From: Sulfomarinibacter sp963741385
GTDB taxonomy: Bacteria > Acidobacteriota > Thermoanaerobaculia > Thermoanaerobaculales > Sulfomarinibacteraceae
Direction of reading: 5' to 3'
Length of the DNA stretch: 64,000 bases
Assembly (NCBI GenBank): GCA_963741385.1
Contig: CAVUHO010000006.1
Span: forward strand, 186,001 to 250,000
A program made the position numbers and the translations under genes. Positions 16,301 through 25,140 of this stretch are shown here, piece by piece (position 1 is the stretch's first letter; the number at the start of each line of letters is the position of its first letter). The notes under the pieces were generated by a model. The model saw only the letters and a program-made list of their open reading frames with translations. It had not been told where the DNA came from and did no database searches.

Positions 16301-17512
16301 TCAGACCGACGACGCCCCTTTGCATCTGAAAGACTCGGGAAGGCGGTAGTCCCAGGCGCAGTAGCCGTCGCCCTTGAGGATAGAGTTGGTGATGCTGCAG
16401 GAAGTGAACTCGACCCCGAGGATCGGCTCCCAGAACTGGCGCGACCAGCCCGCCGCGCGGTAGCAGAAGATCGGATCGACGTGCGGATCGTCGGCCTCGC
16501 GGATCAGGTTACAGAAACAGAATGCCTTGCGGCGTTCGCGCGGGGTTGCGGCCGCGTCGTACGCCTCCTTGTTGTAGGGGACCTTGCTGATGTGGAGAAT
16601 CGACCCCGAGCAACGGGGCGGATCGATGAAGCCGCCCGTCCGGGTCTGTGAGAGTTTTTCATCCTGGGCGCGGAACACGGCGGTAATATCACCATCCTCC
16701 TCGTAGATCGCCTTGTACGCCATGATGTCCTCCGGGGGCCGGACCAGAGCGACTCGGGAGAGGATGTCGAACTGCTGGTCGGGAGTGCTGCACGCCTTGA
16801 GGCGATCGATCGACCCGGCCACCCACGCGCAGCGCGGGTCGACAGGTGTGTGAGGCGTCAGGGCTTCTCCGCCCAGCCAGACCGCGGCGGCGGCGGCGCT
16901 GCCGAGCACCCGCTCGAGCTGTGCCTGATAGACCTCCGGCCAGGCGAGGAAGGACGCCATCACCACGACGGCGCCGCCGAGGGGCTGTCCCGGCTTGCGG
17001 TCCCCGTAGACCTCGACCAGTTCGAGCTCGGGCGACAGCCCGGTGGTGTCCATGTAGTCGAACAACGAGCCGATCGTGGTCCGCAGGGTGTCCATCGGTC
17101 CGTCGTGAAGGCGGCTGTAGAAGTGCATCTCGCGCAGGGTGTGGGTCGTGACCGACCCTCCTTCGACCGGCGCCGAGACCGGGAACCCGATCTCCGAGTC
17201 GTAACCCTCGACCGGAGTGTCGAACCGGAAGATGTGGGTCAACGGCCCAACGATCGAGCCGGCGCACGCCACCTCGAGCTCCTTGATCCGCGGCTCGAGC
17301 TGCGCGCGCTCGGTAATCGGCCGGCGGATGCCGGCGAACAGGGTCGGCGGTCGGACGACGGCGGCGATTTCGGGGGACGAAGTCGCGTCCTCTGCCGAGG
17401 CCTGGAGCGCTTCGAACGGCAGCAGTGCAGGCACCGCAGCCCACGCGGCGGTTCGGATTCCGGTCCTGATGAAGCATCGACGATCGCACTCGCCACAGAA
17501 AGCCCCGTTCAT
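16301..17512 (-). CDS. Tat-exported protein with GyrI-like domain and V4R/DUF6144-like C-terminal domain
   Basis: The 403-residue product starts with a Cys- and Arg-rich N-terminus (CDRRCFIRTG) and a hydrophobic stretch ending LQASAE, which reads as a Tat signal. Residues about 53-180 look like a GyrI/AraC-effector small-molecule-binding domain (strands around FAGIRRPITER, then ELVEVYGDR). Residues about 300-395 carry a Cys-rich 4-vinyl-reductase or DUF6144-like pattern (KAFCFCNLI, IFCYRAAGWSRQFWEPILG, CSITNSILKGDGYCAWDYRLP). The second domain type binds small hydrophobic or metal ligands in its relatives. AAGGAGGG precedes the ATG. I infer a periplasmic ligand-binding role; no enzyme activity can be read. 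Confidence 0.7.
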   Translation of the reverse strand: MNGAFCGECDRRCFIRTGIRTAAWAAVPALLPFEALQASAEDATSSPEIAAVVRPPTLFAGIRRPITERAQLEPRIKELEVACAGSIVGPLTHIFRFDTPVEGYDSEIGFPVSAPVEGGSVTTHTLREMHFYSRLHDGPMDTLRTTIGSLFDYMDTTGLSPELELVEVYGDRKPGQPLGGAVVVMASFLAWPEVYQAQLERVLGSAAAAAVWLGGEALTPHTPVDPRCAWVAGSIDRLKACSTPDQQFDILSRVALVRPPEDIMAYKAIYEEDGDITAVFRAQDEKLSQTRTGGFIDPPRCSGSILHISKVPYNKEAYDAAATPRERRKAFCFCNLIREADDPHVDPIFCYRAAGWSRQFWEPILGVEFTSCSITNSILKGDGYCAWDYRLPESFRCKGASSV

Positions 17513-17689
17513 ACAACCCTCCTTGCCGTCTCATCCAGTCGCGCCGTTTGCCAGATGTCCGGTCGGCGACCTCGACCCGAATTACTACCACCCGTGTTGG
17601 TGTTGAGATGGGCCACTTGTTCGTTGGCCTCCTCGGCGGTACTACGAACAAAACAACCGCAAGTTTCCAGGCGATCCCGCGAGCCCTCT

Positions 17690-17718
17690 TGTCAACCTTC
17701 AGGTGTTCTGGTACAAAT
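17690..17718 (+). promoter_or_regulatory. Sigma-70-type promoter upstream of the secreted protein gene
   Basis: TTGTCA (17690-17695) is followed after 17 nt by TACAAA (17713-17718), giving 5/6 and 4/6 matches to the consensus. The downstream start codon is at 17823. The rest of the 307-bp gap from 17513 holds nothing else I can identify. Confidence 0.45.
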
Positions 17719-17822
17719 ACTGAGACTTTATTTCAAAACATGAACCGGGGCCGCGGTGCAGTGCGTTGCGGCTCCCAACCGAAAGCCTGGACGGCTTTCA
17801 TCACCCATCGGGAGGAAGAATG

Positions 17823-18617
17823 ATGAAACGAGTGATTGCGTGCGCTGCGTTGTTGGCCGTGACCGCGGCTTTTCCGCTGTCGGCCCAGGACGGCATGGGA
17901 CCGATCTCCTGGATCGCCCTTGACACGTCCGCGCCCGGAAAGAGCCGCGACATGATCGGCATGACCATCAAGGAAGACGGCCCCATGTACGATCAGCTCG
18001 TCAAGGACGGGACCCTGTTGGGTTGGGGCATCGGCATTCCGATCAACCACCGCCTCGACGACCAGTGGAACTTCATGTTGTGGGTTCACATGACCGACTG
18101 GGCAAAGGTCGGCGAGCTCCAGGCAGGTTTCGAAAAGTCTTTCGCCTCGCGGACGCCGGAGCAGATGGCGGCGATGCAAGCGGCTTGGGCCGAGGCTTCG
18201 GTCGAAGGCGCGCACCACGACTGGATCGTGCGCCAACAGATATTCAGACAGGGGTCGGGTGAGAAGATGCCCCGCTACCTCGATCTCGGCTATTTCACAG
18301 CCAAGCCCGGCATGGACCAGGCCATGACCGAGTTCTTCAAAACCGAGATCGCACCGATCAACGAAAAAATGCTCGCCGAAGGCATCATCACCGGCTACGG
18401 TGTCGCCACCCAGGAGCTGCACGGCGAACCCGGATGGTCGCACATCTTCTGGACCGCCTATGCTGACATGGCCGACAAGGACAAGGCGGACGCGTTCTTC
18501 TGGTCGAATTTCTCGGACGCGCAGATGGCGGCGGGCATGTCGCTCATGGACTGGAGCGCCCACAAGGACCAGATCCTGCTGATCGTCCACATGGGCGGCG
18601 CCGACTCGCAGAAGTAA
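17823..18617 (+). CDS. Secreted hypothetical protein, probable dimeric alpha/beta-barrel type
   Basis: The 264-residue product has a clear signal peptide (MKRVIACAALLAVTAAFPLSAQ). The mature part has two similar halves with strand-helix patterns (for example ISWIALDTSAPGKSRDMI and YLDLGYFTAKPGMDQAMT, each followed by a helical region and a Trp-rich strand). This resembles tandem ferredoxin-like NIPSNAP/ABM-type domains. Two ATGs overlap at 17820 and 17823; GGAGG at 17811 fits 17823 better. It is followed by a strong terminator. Function is unknown. Confidence 0.75.
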   Translation: MKRVIACAALLAVTAAFPLSAQDGMGPISWIALDTSAPGKSRDMIGMTIKEDGPMYDQLVKDGTLLGWGIGIPINHRLDDQWNFMLWVHMTDWAKVGELQAGFEKSFASRTPEQMAAMQAAWAEASVEGAHHDWIVRQQIFRQGSGEKMPRYLDLGYFTAKPGMDQAMTEFFKTEIAPINEKMLAEGIITGYGVATQELHGEPGWSHIFWTAYADMADKDKADAFFWSNFSDAQMAAGMSLMDWSAHKDQILLIVHMGGADSQK

Positions 18618-18637
18618 CCTGGAGGCAACTCGAGAAA

Positions 18638-18663
18638 AAGGGGGCGCGGAACCGCGCCCCCTT
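18638..18663. terminator. Strong hairpin terminator between convergent genes
   Basis: A 12-bp perfect stem (AAGGGGGCGCGG / CCGCGCCCCCTT) with an AA loop lies 20 bp after the upstream stop. It has AAAA on one side and only TT on the other. The facing gene ends at 18696, so it could serve both strands. Confidence 0.8.
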
Positions 18664-18695
18664 GGTTTGGATCGATCCGGGCGGCTGGGATGACC

Positions 18696-20807
18696 CTACT
18701 TGAGGCCGCGGCGACGCAGCAGCGGCTCGACACTCGGCTCACGGCCCCGGAACCTCAGATAGAGGACCTCCGGGTCCTCGCTGCCGCCCGGCTCCAGGAT
18801 GTTGGCGCGGAACGCCGCCGCGGTCTCCTGGTCGAAGAGCCCCTTCTCCTTGAAGGCCTCGAATGCGTCGGCGTCCAGCACCTCGCTCCAGACGTAGCTG
18901 TAGTAGCCCGCCGAGTAGCCGCCGGAGAAGATGTGGCTGAAGTAGGGGCTGCGGTAGCGAACCACGATCTCCGGCATCAGACCGATCTCGTCCAACGACT
19001 TCTTCTCGAACTCATCCGGGTCCACGCCCACAGGCCCCTCGAGCGTGTGCCAGTCCATGTCGAGGTACGAGGCGGCGAGATACTCCACCGTCGCGAAACC
19101 CTGGTTGAACTGTTCGGAGGCGATGATTTTTTCAATCAGCTCCGCCGGGATCACCTCGCCGGTCTGATAGTGCCGGGCGTAGACGGCGAGCACCTCCGGC
19201 TCGAGCATCCAGTTCTCCATGATCTGCGACGGCAGCTCGACGAAATCGCGCGTTACGCCCGCCGAACCATGGTATTGGACGTCAGACAGCAGCGATTGGA
19301 GTCCGTGGCCGAGTTCGTGGAACAGGGTGTGGACCTCGTCGAGGCTGAGCAGCGCCGGCGCGTCGCCCGCAGGGCGCGAAAAGTTTCCGACGTTGAGGAC
19401 AACGGGTCGAATGTTCTCGCCGTCCTCGACCCACTGCCCTCGCACCCGCCGGCTCCACGCGCCGCCGCGCTTGCCGGGCCGCGGAAAGTAATCGACCATG
19501 AAAACCCCGAGGTGGCTGCCGTCGGCATCGGTCACCTCGAAGGTGCGCACCTCCGGGTGGTAGGTGGGGATATCCGAGCGCTCGGTGAACTCCACCCCAT
19601 ACAGCCGATTGGCCACGTAGAAAGCGCCGTCGATCACGTTGTCGAGCTTGAAGTACGGTTTGATCGCTTGCTCGTCCACCTCGTACCGCTCGCGGCGAAC
19701 CTTCTCGGTGTAGTAACGCCAGTCCCACGGCTCGAGCTTGAAATCCAGGCCGTCGGCGGCGATCGCGGCCTGCAGGGCGGCGGCCTCCTCGCGGGCCACA
19801 CCGAGCGCCGGGTGCCAGAGGTCGTTCAGGAGGTCGTAAACGTTATCGGGGTTTTTGGCCATCCTCCTACTGAGAACGAAATCGGCGTGGGTGGCGTAGC
19901 CCAGAAGCTGCGCACTTTCGGCCCGCAATGCAGCGATCTCCGCGAGAATCGCCTTGTTGTCGTGCTCATCGTTGTTGTCGCCGCGCGAGATGTACGCAGT
20001 AAGGATCTGACGCCGCAGCTCCCGGTTGTCGGCGTCCTGCAGAAACGGCCAGATGCTGGGAGACTGCAGCGTGAAGACCCACTTCCCGGTCTCGCCGGCT
20101 CGTTCGGCCGCCTCTGCCGCGGCCTGGACAACGCTCTCCGGCAGTCCCGCGAGGTCCGCCTCGCTGTCGACGACCAGGGTGAAGCCGTTGGTTTCGGCAA
20201 GCACATTATCGCCAAACTGAAGGGTCAGCGTCGACAGACGGGTGTTGATCTCACGCAGGCGTTGTTTGCCGGCATCGTCGAGTTCGGCGCCGCCGCCGAC
20301 AAAGTCGAGGTAGGTCTCTTCGAGAAGGTGCCGTTGCTCGGCCGTGAGATCGAGTTCGTCACGCTGTGCGTACACCGTCTTGACCCGTTCGAAGAGTTGC
20401 GGGTTCATCATGACGTCATCGCGCAGATTCGAGGTCATGGGAGCGACCTGTCTGGCGATCTCCTGCAGCTGGTCATTGGTCTCCGAGCCGCTCAGGGTGT
20501 AGAAGACCCCACCAACTTTGGACAGCAGCTGACCCGTGGCGTCCAAAGCGCCGATGGTGTTGTCAAAGGTCGGCGTCTCGGGGTTCAGCGCGATGGCCTC
20601 CACCTCCCCCTGTTCCTCGGCAACCGCCCGCTCGAACGCCGGCAGGTAGTGTTCAACGGCGATCTCACCCCACGGCGGCACGCCGAACGGCGTCGTCCAC
20701 TCGACGAAGAACGGGTTCTCGTTCGTGGCCGGAACTTCGGTCCCGGCGCCGCATCCGAAGGTCGCGGCCATCACACCGAGCAATAGGAACAGCATGGCTC
20801 GTTTCAT
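18696..20807 (-). CDS. M3-family lipoprotein oligopeptidase (Dcp-like)
   Basis: The 703-residue protein begins MKRAMLFLLLGVMAATFGC, a lipoprotein signal with lipobox Cys at about residue 19. It then matches the thimet-oligopeptidase/peptidyl-dipeptidase fold: a long helical N-terminal half and the zinc site HELGHGLQSLL at about residue 470, followed by a downstream Glu (VELPSQIMENW) and Tyr/His loops (HIFSGGYSAGYYSY). It should cleave short peptides outside the cytoplasm. The start at 20807 is supported by GGAGGG about 8 nt upstream and by the lipobox. It fits with the other exported peptidases in the window. Confidence 0.93.
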   Translation of the reverse strand: MKRAMLFLLLGVMAATFGCGAGTEVPATNENPFFVEWTTPFGVPPWGEIAVEHYLPAFERAVAEEQGEVEAIALNPETPTFDNTIGALDATGQLLSKVGGVFYTLSGSETNDQLQEIARQVAPMTSNLRDDVMMNPQLFERVKTVYAQRDELDLTAEQRHLLEETYLDFVGGGAELDDAGKQRLREINTRLSTLTLQFGDNVLAETNGFTLVVDSEADLAGLPESVVQAAAEAAERAGETGKWVFTLQSPSIWPFLQDADNRELRRQILTAYISRGDNNDEHDNKAILAEIAALRAESAQLLGYATHADFVLSRRMAKNPDNVYDLLNDLWHPALGVAREEAAALQAAIAADGLDFKLEPWDWRYYTEKVRRERYEVDEQAIKPYFKLDNVIDGAFYVANRLYGVEFTERSDIPTYHPEVRTFEVTDADGSHLGVFMVDYFPRPGKRGGAWSRRVRGQWVEDGENIRPVVLNVGNFSRPAGDAPALLSLDEVHTLFHELGHGLQSLLSDVQYHGSAGVTRDFVELPSQIMENWMLEPEVLAVYARHYQTGEVIPAELIEKIIASEQFNQGFATVEYLAASYLDMDWHTLEGPVGVDPDEFEKKSLDEIGLMPEIVVRYRSPYFSHIFSGGYSAGYYSYVWSEVLDADAFEAFKEKGLFDQETAAAFRANILEPGGSEDPEVLYLRFRGREPSVEPLLRRRGLK

Positions 20808-20951
20808 CAGGCACCCTCCCGGAGATTTTTGTGACCGGCTCCGCTCTCGCTTCGGAGACACGCCCGGCCGGCCGATCATAACATCCCTGGAAACGTGCAA
20901 AATCTCAGAATCGTGCCGGCCAACGAGCGATTCGCGTGACCGGAGCTCGCG

Positions 20952-22163
20952 TCAGATCGTCTCGATCTCCGAGCGATTCCTGCCGCTGTTCTTGGCTCGA
21001 TAGAGCGCGTGATCGGCCGCCTTGAGAAGGGCCGGCAGGTCCACGTCTTCGAGTTTCTCCGCCACCGCCGCACCCTGGCTGACCGTCACCTCGAACTCGC
21101 CCGCATCGATCGAAACCAGTGTCGACGCGCACGCTTGGCGCGCACGCTCCATCACGTCACGAGCGGTTTTTTCGTCCGATGGATACAAGATGATGAGGAA
21201 CTCCTCCCCACCGATCCGGCCCAAAACGTCCGACGAGCGCAGTGTGGAACCGACGCGTCGGGTCACCTCGCGAAGGACTTCGTCGCCCGCGAGGTGTCCG
21301 ATGCGATCGTTGATCTTCTTGAAATGATCGACGTCGATCATGACCGCAGCTATGGGTCGGCCCTCGCGGTCGGATCGCGCCATTTCGCGTTTCAGGAGGT
21401 CGAGGATCGACCGCCGGTTCCAGAGATCGGTCAGGCTGTCGCGAGAGGCCTCCCTCTCGAGCGACGTCTGCGCCTTCTGCAGGTCCTCGGTCAGCCGGAG
21501 CAGTTCTTCGTAAAGCCGACTCCGTTCGAGATTGAGGGCGAGTTGGTCCGCTATCTGAAGGAAAAGATCCTGGTGTTCTTCTCGATAGACGTGTGCCTTC
21601 ATGCTCGAAAAGAAAAGAAAACCGACCGGCTGGCCCTTGACCAGCAGGGGGCAGGTCAGACTCGACCGCATCCCCTCGGCGACGATTCTCCGGGTCGAGT
21701 CCGATTGCGGGTGCTCTTTGAGGTAGGCCTCCAGATCGCCCAGTATCCGGGGACGGCCGGAAATCACCACCTGTTCAAGGCTGCTGCCCGTGAGGAATGC
21801 TGAGTAGCCTACGGGCAACTCGACCTCGGCCGCTTCCGAACGTGCCCAATGGGCGCGCACCACATTCTTGTCTTTTTCCAGCTGCGCGAAGCCGATACGA
21901 TCGTATGGGATGAGCGAAAAAAAGCTCTCGTAGACCTGGTCGAGCACGTCTTCGATGAGAAGGCCCTCGGTGGTCCTGCGGCTGATTTCGGCAAGCTTGG
22001 AGGCCTTTTCCGATCGCACCTTCATTTCAGCCGCGAGCACCAACAGCGACTCGCCGAGCTCGACGAGATCGTTGGGAGCATCTTCAGGAATGCAGATGTC
22101 GTAGTTCCCTTGCCGAAGAGACTCTACGGCCTGTCCAAGTTGTTTGACCCACATTTCCGTCAA
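20952..22163 (-). CDS. GAF-GGDEF diguanylate cyclase
   Basis: The 403-residue protein has an N-terminal helical/HAMP-like stretch, a GAF-type sensory domain (about residues 55-215), a coiled-coil linker and a GGDEF domain (about 245-400). The active-site signature is GGEEF (RIGGEEFLIIL). An RxxD inhibitory site (RSSD) sits five residues before it, so product feedback by c-di-GMP is expected. The enzyme makes c-di-GMP from two GTP. No transmembrane helix is present. The start is TTG with GGAGGG upstream; an ATG at 22154 is the alternative. Confidence 0.93.
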   Translation of the reverse strand: MTEMWVKQLGQAVESLRQGNYDICIPEDAPNDLVELGESLLVLAAEMKVRSEKASKLAEISRRTTEGLLIEDVLDQVYESFFSLIPYDRIGFAQLEKDKNVVRAHWARSEAAEVELPVGYSAFLTGSSLEQVVISGRPRILGDLEAYLKEHPQSDSTRRIVAEGMRSSLTCPLLVKGQPVGFLFFSSMKAHVYREEHQDLFLQIADQLALNLERSRLYEELLRLTEDLQKAQTSLEREASRDSLTDLWNRRSILDLLKREMARSDREGRPIAAVMIDVDHFKKINDRIGHLAGDEVLREVTRRVGSTLRSSDVLGRIGGEEFLIILYPSDEKTARDVMERARQACASTLVSIDAGEFEVTVSQGAAVAEKLEDVDLPALLKAADHALYRAKNSGRNRSEIETI

Positions 22164-22392
22164 TCGCCCTCCCGCTGCTTCTCAGGCGTGCCCTCTTCAA
22201 CCCGAAAAAGGCCCCATCTGTTCCCCGCAACCGAGACCTCCACACACCCTCCGGTCGTGCGCTGCGAGAGGTCGCGCCCCTCGGCGATCCCGCCCGGCAC
22301 GGACGATGATGTTCCAGGGGCGGGCTCGCTGCCGTAGAATTGTCTCAGATGCGGCGATGCGGTGCGCCGGAATCAACAAACCGGAGTCAATC

Positions 22393-23934
22393 GTGACGGT
22401 GAGTACAACCGAACTCGAGCAAGTTGCCAGGCTCCAGGAGGGCGACCTCGGCGAGACCCCGTTTGCCCTGCTGTTGTACGCGTTGGCGCGGGCCCGCCGC
22501 ACGGTGGCCATCGAGATTCGGCGCGGGCCGCTGCACAAGGAGATCTTCCTCGAGGACGGTGTTCCGGTGGACTGCCGCTCCAACCTCATCCACGAAACGC
22601 TCAGCCGGTTCATGGTCAGCACCGGCCGTCTCGACGAGGCAACCGCGACCGAAGCCTTCAGGGAGTCGGTGGCGCGATCGGTGCGATTCGGCGACGTGTT
22701 GATCGAAAAGGAACTTGTCACCGCCGAGGAACTCCTCAAGATCCTGCAGCAGAACCTCGCCCACAAGCTCCTGGATGGGTTTTCCTGGCGCGACGGGTCG
22801 TTTCGCCTGACCGCTTCGTCGCCGGATCTGGACTCGCCCCTCAAGGTCAACGTCGTCCAGCTCGTGCTCATCGGGGTCAGCCGTTTTGCAACTCAGGAGC
22901 AGATCGACAGCTCGATCGGGCCGTTGATCGGCACCCAGTTGGCGGTCAACCCCTCGCCGGCCTTCCCGGTCGACGAAATCAAGCTCCCCGCCGGCCACAA
23001 ACCCCTCGTGGAAGCCCTCCAGGCGAAACCGATGCGGATCGACGAGCTCGCCTCGGCCACCGGCATTCCCTACGAGGACCTGACAAGATCACTGTACGCC
23101 TTGAGCCTCATCGAACTGGTCCTGCCTGCGGACCAGGTGCCAAAACGAACCCCGGGCGGCCGCACCGAGCCTCCCCAGCGACCGCTGGAGGCCCCGGCCC
23201 GGCCGGCGACCCGGCAGCCGGCGCGAGAGGTCCCGGAAGAGGTCAGGAAAGAACTGACGGAGCTGGCCCTCAACCACCGGCGAAAGGACCCCTTCGACCT
23301 GCTGGGGGTCGATCCGGAACGGGTGGCCACCACGGCCCACCTGTGTTTCCTGAAATTTGCCGAGAAGTTCGCGCCGTGGCGGTTCGAGGGAGGCCTCGCC
23401 GACAGTGCCCGCGACGTGTTTCTGTCCGGGGCGCGCGCCTACGCCCACCTGTGCGAACCCGACCGGCGCAGCGTTCTGATCAAGGAACGCAAGAAGGTGA
23501 TCCCTGCCGCGCCGAAGGCGAAGATCACCAATCAATTCAGGGTGGAGACCGACCTCCTGGACGCTGACAAGCAGTTCCAGGGAGGCCTCCAATTTGCGAA
23601 ATCCGGCGATCTCACCAGAGCACTGAACCAGTTGGAGTTCGCCGCGGACCTCAACCCGCAAAACGCGGTCTATCGGTCAGAACTCGCCTTCTGCCGATTC
23701 AGGCTCGATCCCGATGCCAACGCGAAAACTGCGGTCAAGGAACTGAACGAGGCGATCCGCATCGATCCGCAGTGCGGCCTGGCCCTCTTCTATGTTGGAG
23801 AGATCTTGCGGCAGGCAGGCCGGCTGGACGAAGCCGAGGTCTTCCTCAGACGGGCGCTGAAACCGATGGCGCCGGACCGGCGCCCGGTAGACGCCCTGCG
23901 CGCCCTGGCTCAGGAGCGCAAGGCCTCCACGTGA
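22393..23934 (+). CDS. DUF4388 (PatA-like) protein with DnaJ-like and TPR domains
   Basis: The product of about 513 residues begins with a DUF4388/PatA-type domain (LGETPFALLLYALARARRT, then IEIRRGPLHKEIFLEDGVPV). Such domains are found in gliding and stress regulators. A middle region carries winged-helix-like repeats (VEALQAKPMRIDELASATGI) and a Pro/Ala/Arg linker. Then comes a J-domain-like segment (DPFDLLGVDPE) without an HPD motif, and a C-terminal TPR array (about residues 380-505). GTG at 22393 has GGAG about 6 nt upstream. The 3' end overlaps the convergent NrfD gene by 25 bp. I infer a scaffold or regulatory role. Confidence 0.8.
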   Translation: MTVSTTELEQVARLQEGDLGETPFALLLYALARARRTVAIEIRRGPLHKEIFLEDGVPVDCRSNLIHETLSRFMVSTGRLDEATATEAFRESVARSVRFGDVLIEKELVTAEELLKILQQNLAHKLLDGFSWRDGSFRLTASSPDLDSPLKVNVVQLVLIGVSRFATQEQIDSSIGPLIGTQLAVNPSPAFPVDEIKLPAGHKPLVEALQAKPMRIDELASATGIPYEDLTRSLYALSLIELVLPADQVPKRTPGGRTEPPQRPLEAPARPATRQPAREVPEEVRKELTELALNHRRKDPFDLLGVDPERVATTAHLCFLKFAEKFAPWRFEGGLADSARDVFLSGARAYAHLCEPDRRSVLIKERKKVIPAAPKAKITNQFRVETDLLDADKQFQGGLQFAKSGDLTRALNQLEFAADLNPQNAVYRSELAFCRFRLDPDANAKTAVKELNEAIRIDPQCGLALFYVGEILRQAGRLDEAEVFLRRALKPMAPDRRPVDALRALAQERKAST

Positions 23935-25136
23935 GGCGCCGACCCTTTCTGTAGGATCGGAATCGCGATCTTGCACAACAGCGTGAAGACCAGGAAGCCG
24001 GCGGCAAAAATCCCGGCGCCGACCCGCACCTCGCTCAGGGTCGGCACGTACTCGTAGAACTCTCCGAGGGTGTCCGGCGTCATGCCCGGGATGACCAGCG
24101 CTATCCCCTTTTCGATGTAGACGCCGGTGTAGATCAACAGGCACCCCAGGTTGAGAGTGACGAGGTTGCGCCGTGTGGCCGGAAACAGGAAGAGCAGAAA
24201 CGCTACGACGCTGCACACGAGAGACCCCCACGCATACGGCACCAGGGCATCGTGGCCGTGAACCCCGCTGTAGAGATACTGCGTGTGGATCAGGTGGCTG
24301 GTGTTCGAGTAGTACTCCTTGAAGATCTCGGCCCCGAACAGAAACAGATTGAGGAACATGGCGTAGGCCATGAGCTCGGCGATCTTCCAGATCGCCTCAT
24401 CCTTGATCTCGATCGAGGTGGTCCGCCTCAGGATCTGGAAGAGGATAAGGAGGATCGCGGGGCCCGAACAGAAAGCCGACGCGAGAAAGCGCGGGGCGAG
24501 GATGGCTGAGTTCCAGAAGGGGCGTGCCGCGACACCCGCATAGACAAAGGCAGTCACGGTGTGGATACCGACCGCGGCCGGGATCGAGAACAGCAGAAGT
24601 GGCGCTACAAACCGGTGACTGTAGGGGCGCTCGTGGTAGGCGGTGAACAACAGGTGGACCACGATGACCAGATTGAGAACGAAATACAGGTTGAGGACCA
24701 ACACGTCCCAGCCGAGAATCGAGGACGGCAGGTTGATGCTGCCGACAATGGGCATCAGGTGCCACACCCGGTCCGGCCGGCCGATGTCCACCAGCACGAA
24801 GAGCATGCACATGACGATCGCCGAGATCGCCAGCAGCTCGCCGAAGATGGCAATCTCCTTGATCGGCTTCCAATCGTAGATGTAGGCCGGAATCACCAGC
24901 ATCACTGCCGCTGCCGCGACCCCGACCAGAAAGGTGAAGTTGCCGATGTAGAAGGCCCACGATACCTGGTCGCGCATGTTGGTGACGATCAGGCCCCCGG
25001 TCACCTGCTGCCACCACGCTGTGATACCCCACAGGAAGAGGGCTGTAAGCCCCGCCATCCACAGATGGTAGATGCGGCCGCCTCTGAGAGCGAGGCGGGC
25101 CGAGCCGGTGACAAACGAAAATATGTCTTGGATCAT
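23910..25136 (-). CDS. NrfD/PsrC-family quinone-interacting membrane subunit (DsrP-like)
   Basis: The 408-residue protein has about ten membrane helices and the NrfD-family features: an Arg/Asp loop near VDIGRPDRVWHL, SSILGWDVLVLNLYF, and IHTVTAFVYAGVAARPFW. Family members anchor Fe-S and catalytic subunits and exchange electrons with menaquinone or ubiquinone. The gene starts 4 bp after the ferredoxin gene and closes a three-gene operon (cytochrome, ferredoxin, NrfD). It is longer than short NrfD (about 320) and close to the DsrP/HmcC/QrcD type. No molybdenum catalytic subunit is in the window. Confidence 0.9.
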   Translation of the reverse strand: MIQDIFSFVTGSARLALRGGRIYHLWMAGLTALFLWGITAWWQQVTGGLIVTNMRDQVSWAFYIGNFTFLVGVAAAAVMLVIPAYIYDWKPIKEIAIFGELLAISAIVMCMLFVLVDIGRPDRVWHLMPIVGSINLPSSILGWDVLVLNLYFVLNLVIVVHLLFTAYHERPYSHRFVAPLLLFSIPAAVGIHTVTAFVYAGVAARPFWNSAILAPRFLASAFCSGPAILLILFQILRRTTSIEIKDEAIWKIAELMAYAMFLNLFLFGAEIFKEYYSNTSHLIHTQYLYSGVHGHDALVPYAWGSLVCSVVAFLLFLFPATRRNLVTLNLGCLLIYTGVYIEKGIALVIPGMTPDTLGEFYEYVPTLSEVRVGAGIFAAGFLVFTLLCKIAIPILQKGSAPHVEALRS

Positions 25137-25140
25137 GGCG

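Noticed and set aside
18690..20786. A 698-codon frame on the + strand opposite the M3 peptidase
   Set aside because: It is a shadow of the peptidase codons in GC-rich DNA; the protein has no domain and is rich in Arg, His and Val from antisense reading.
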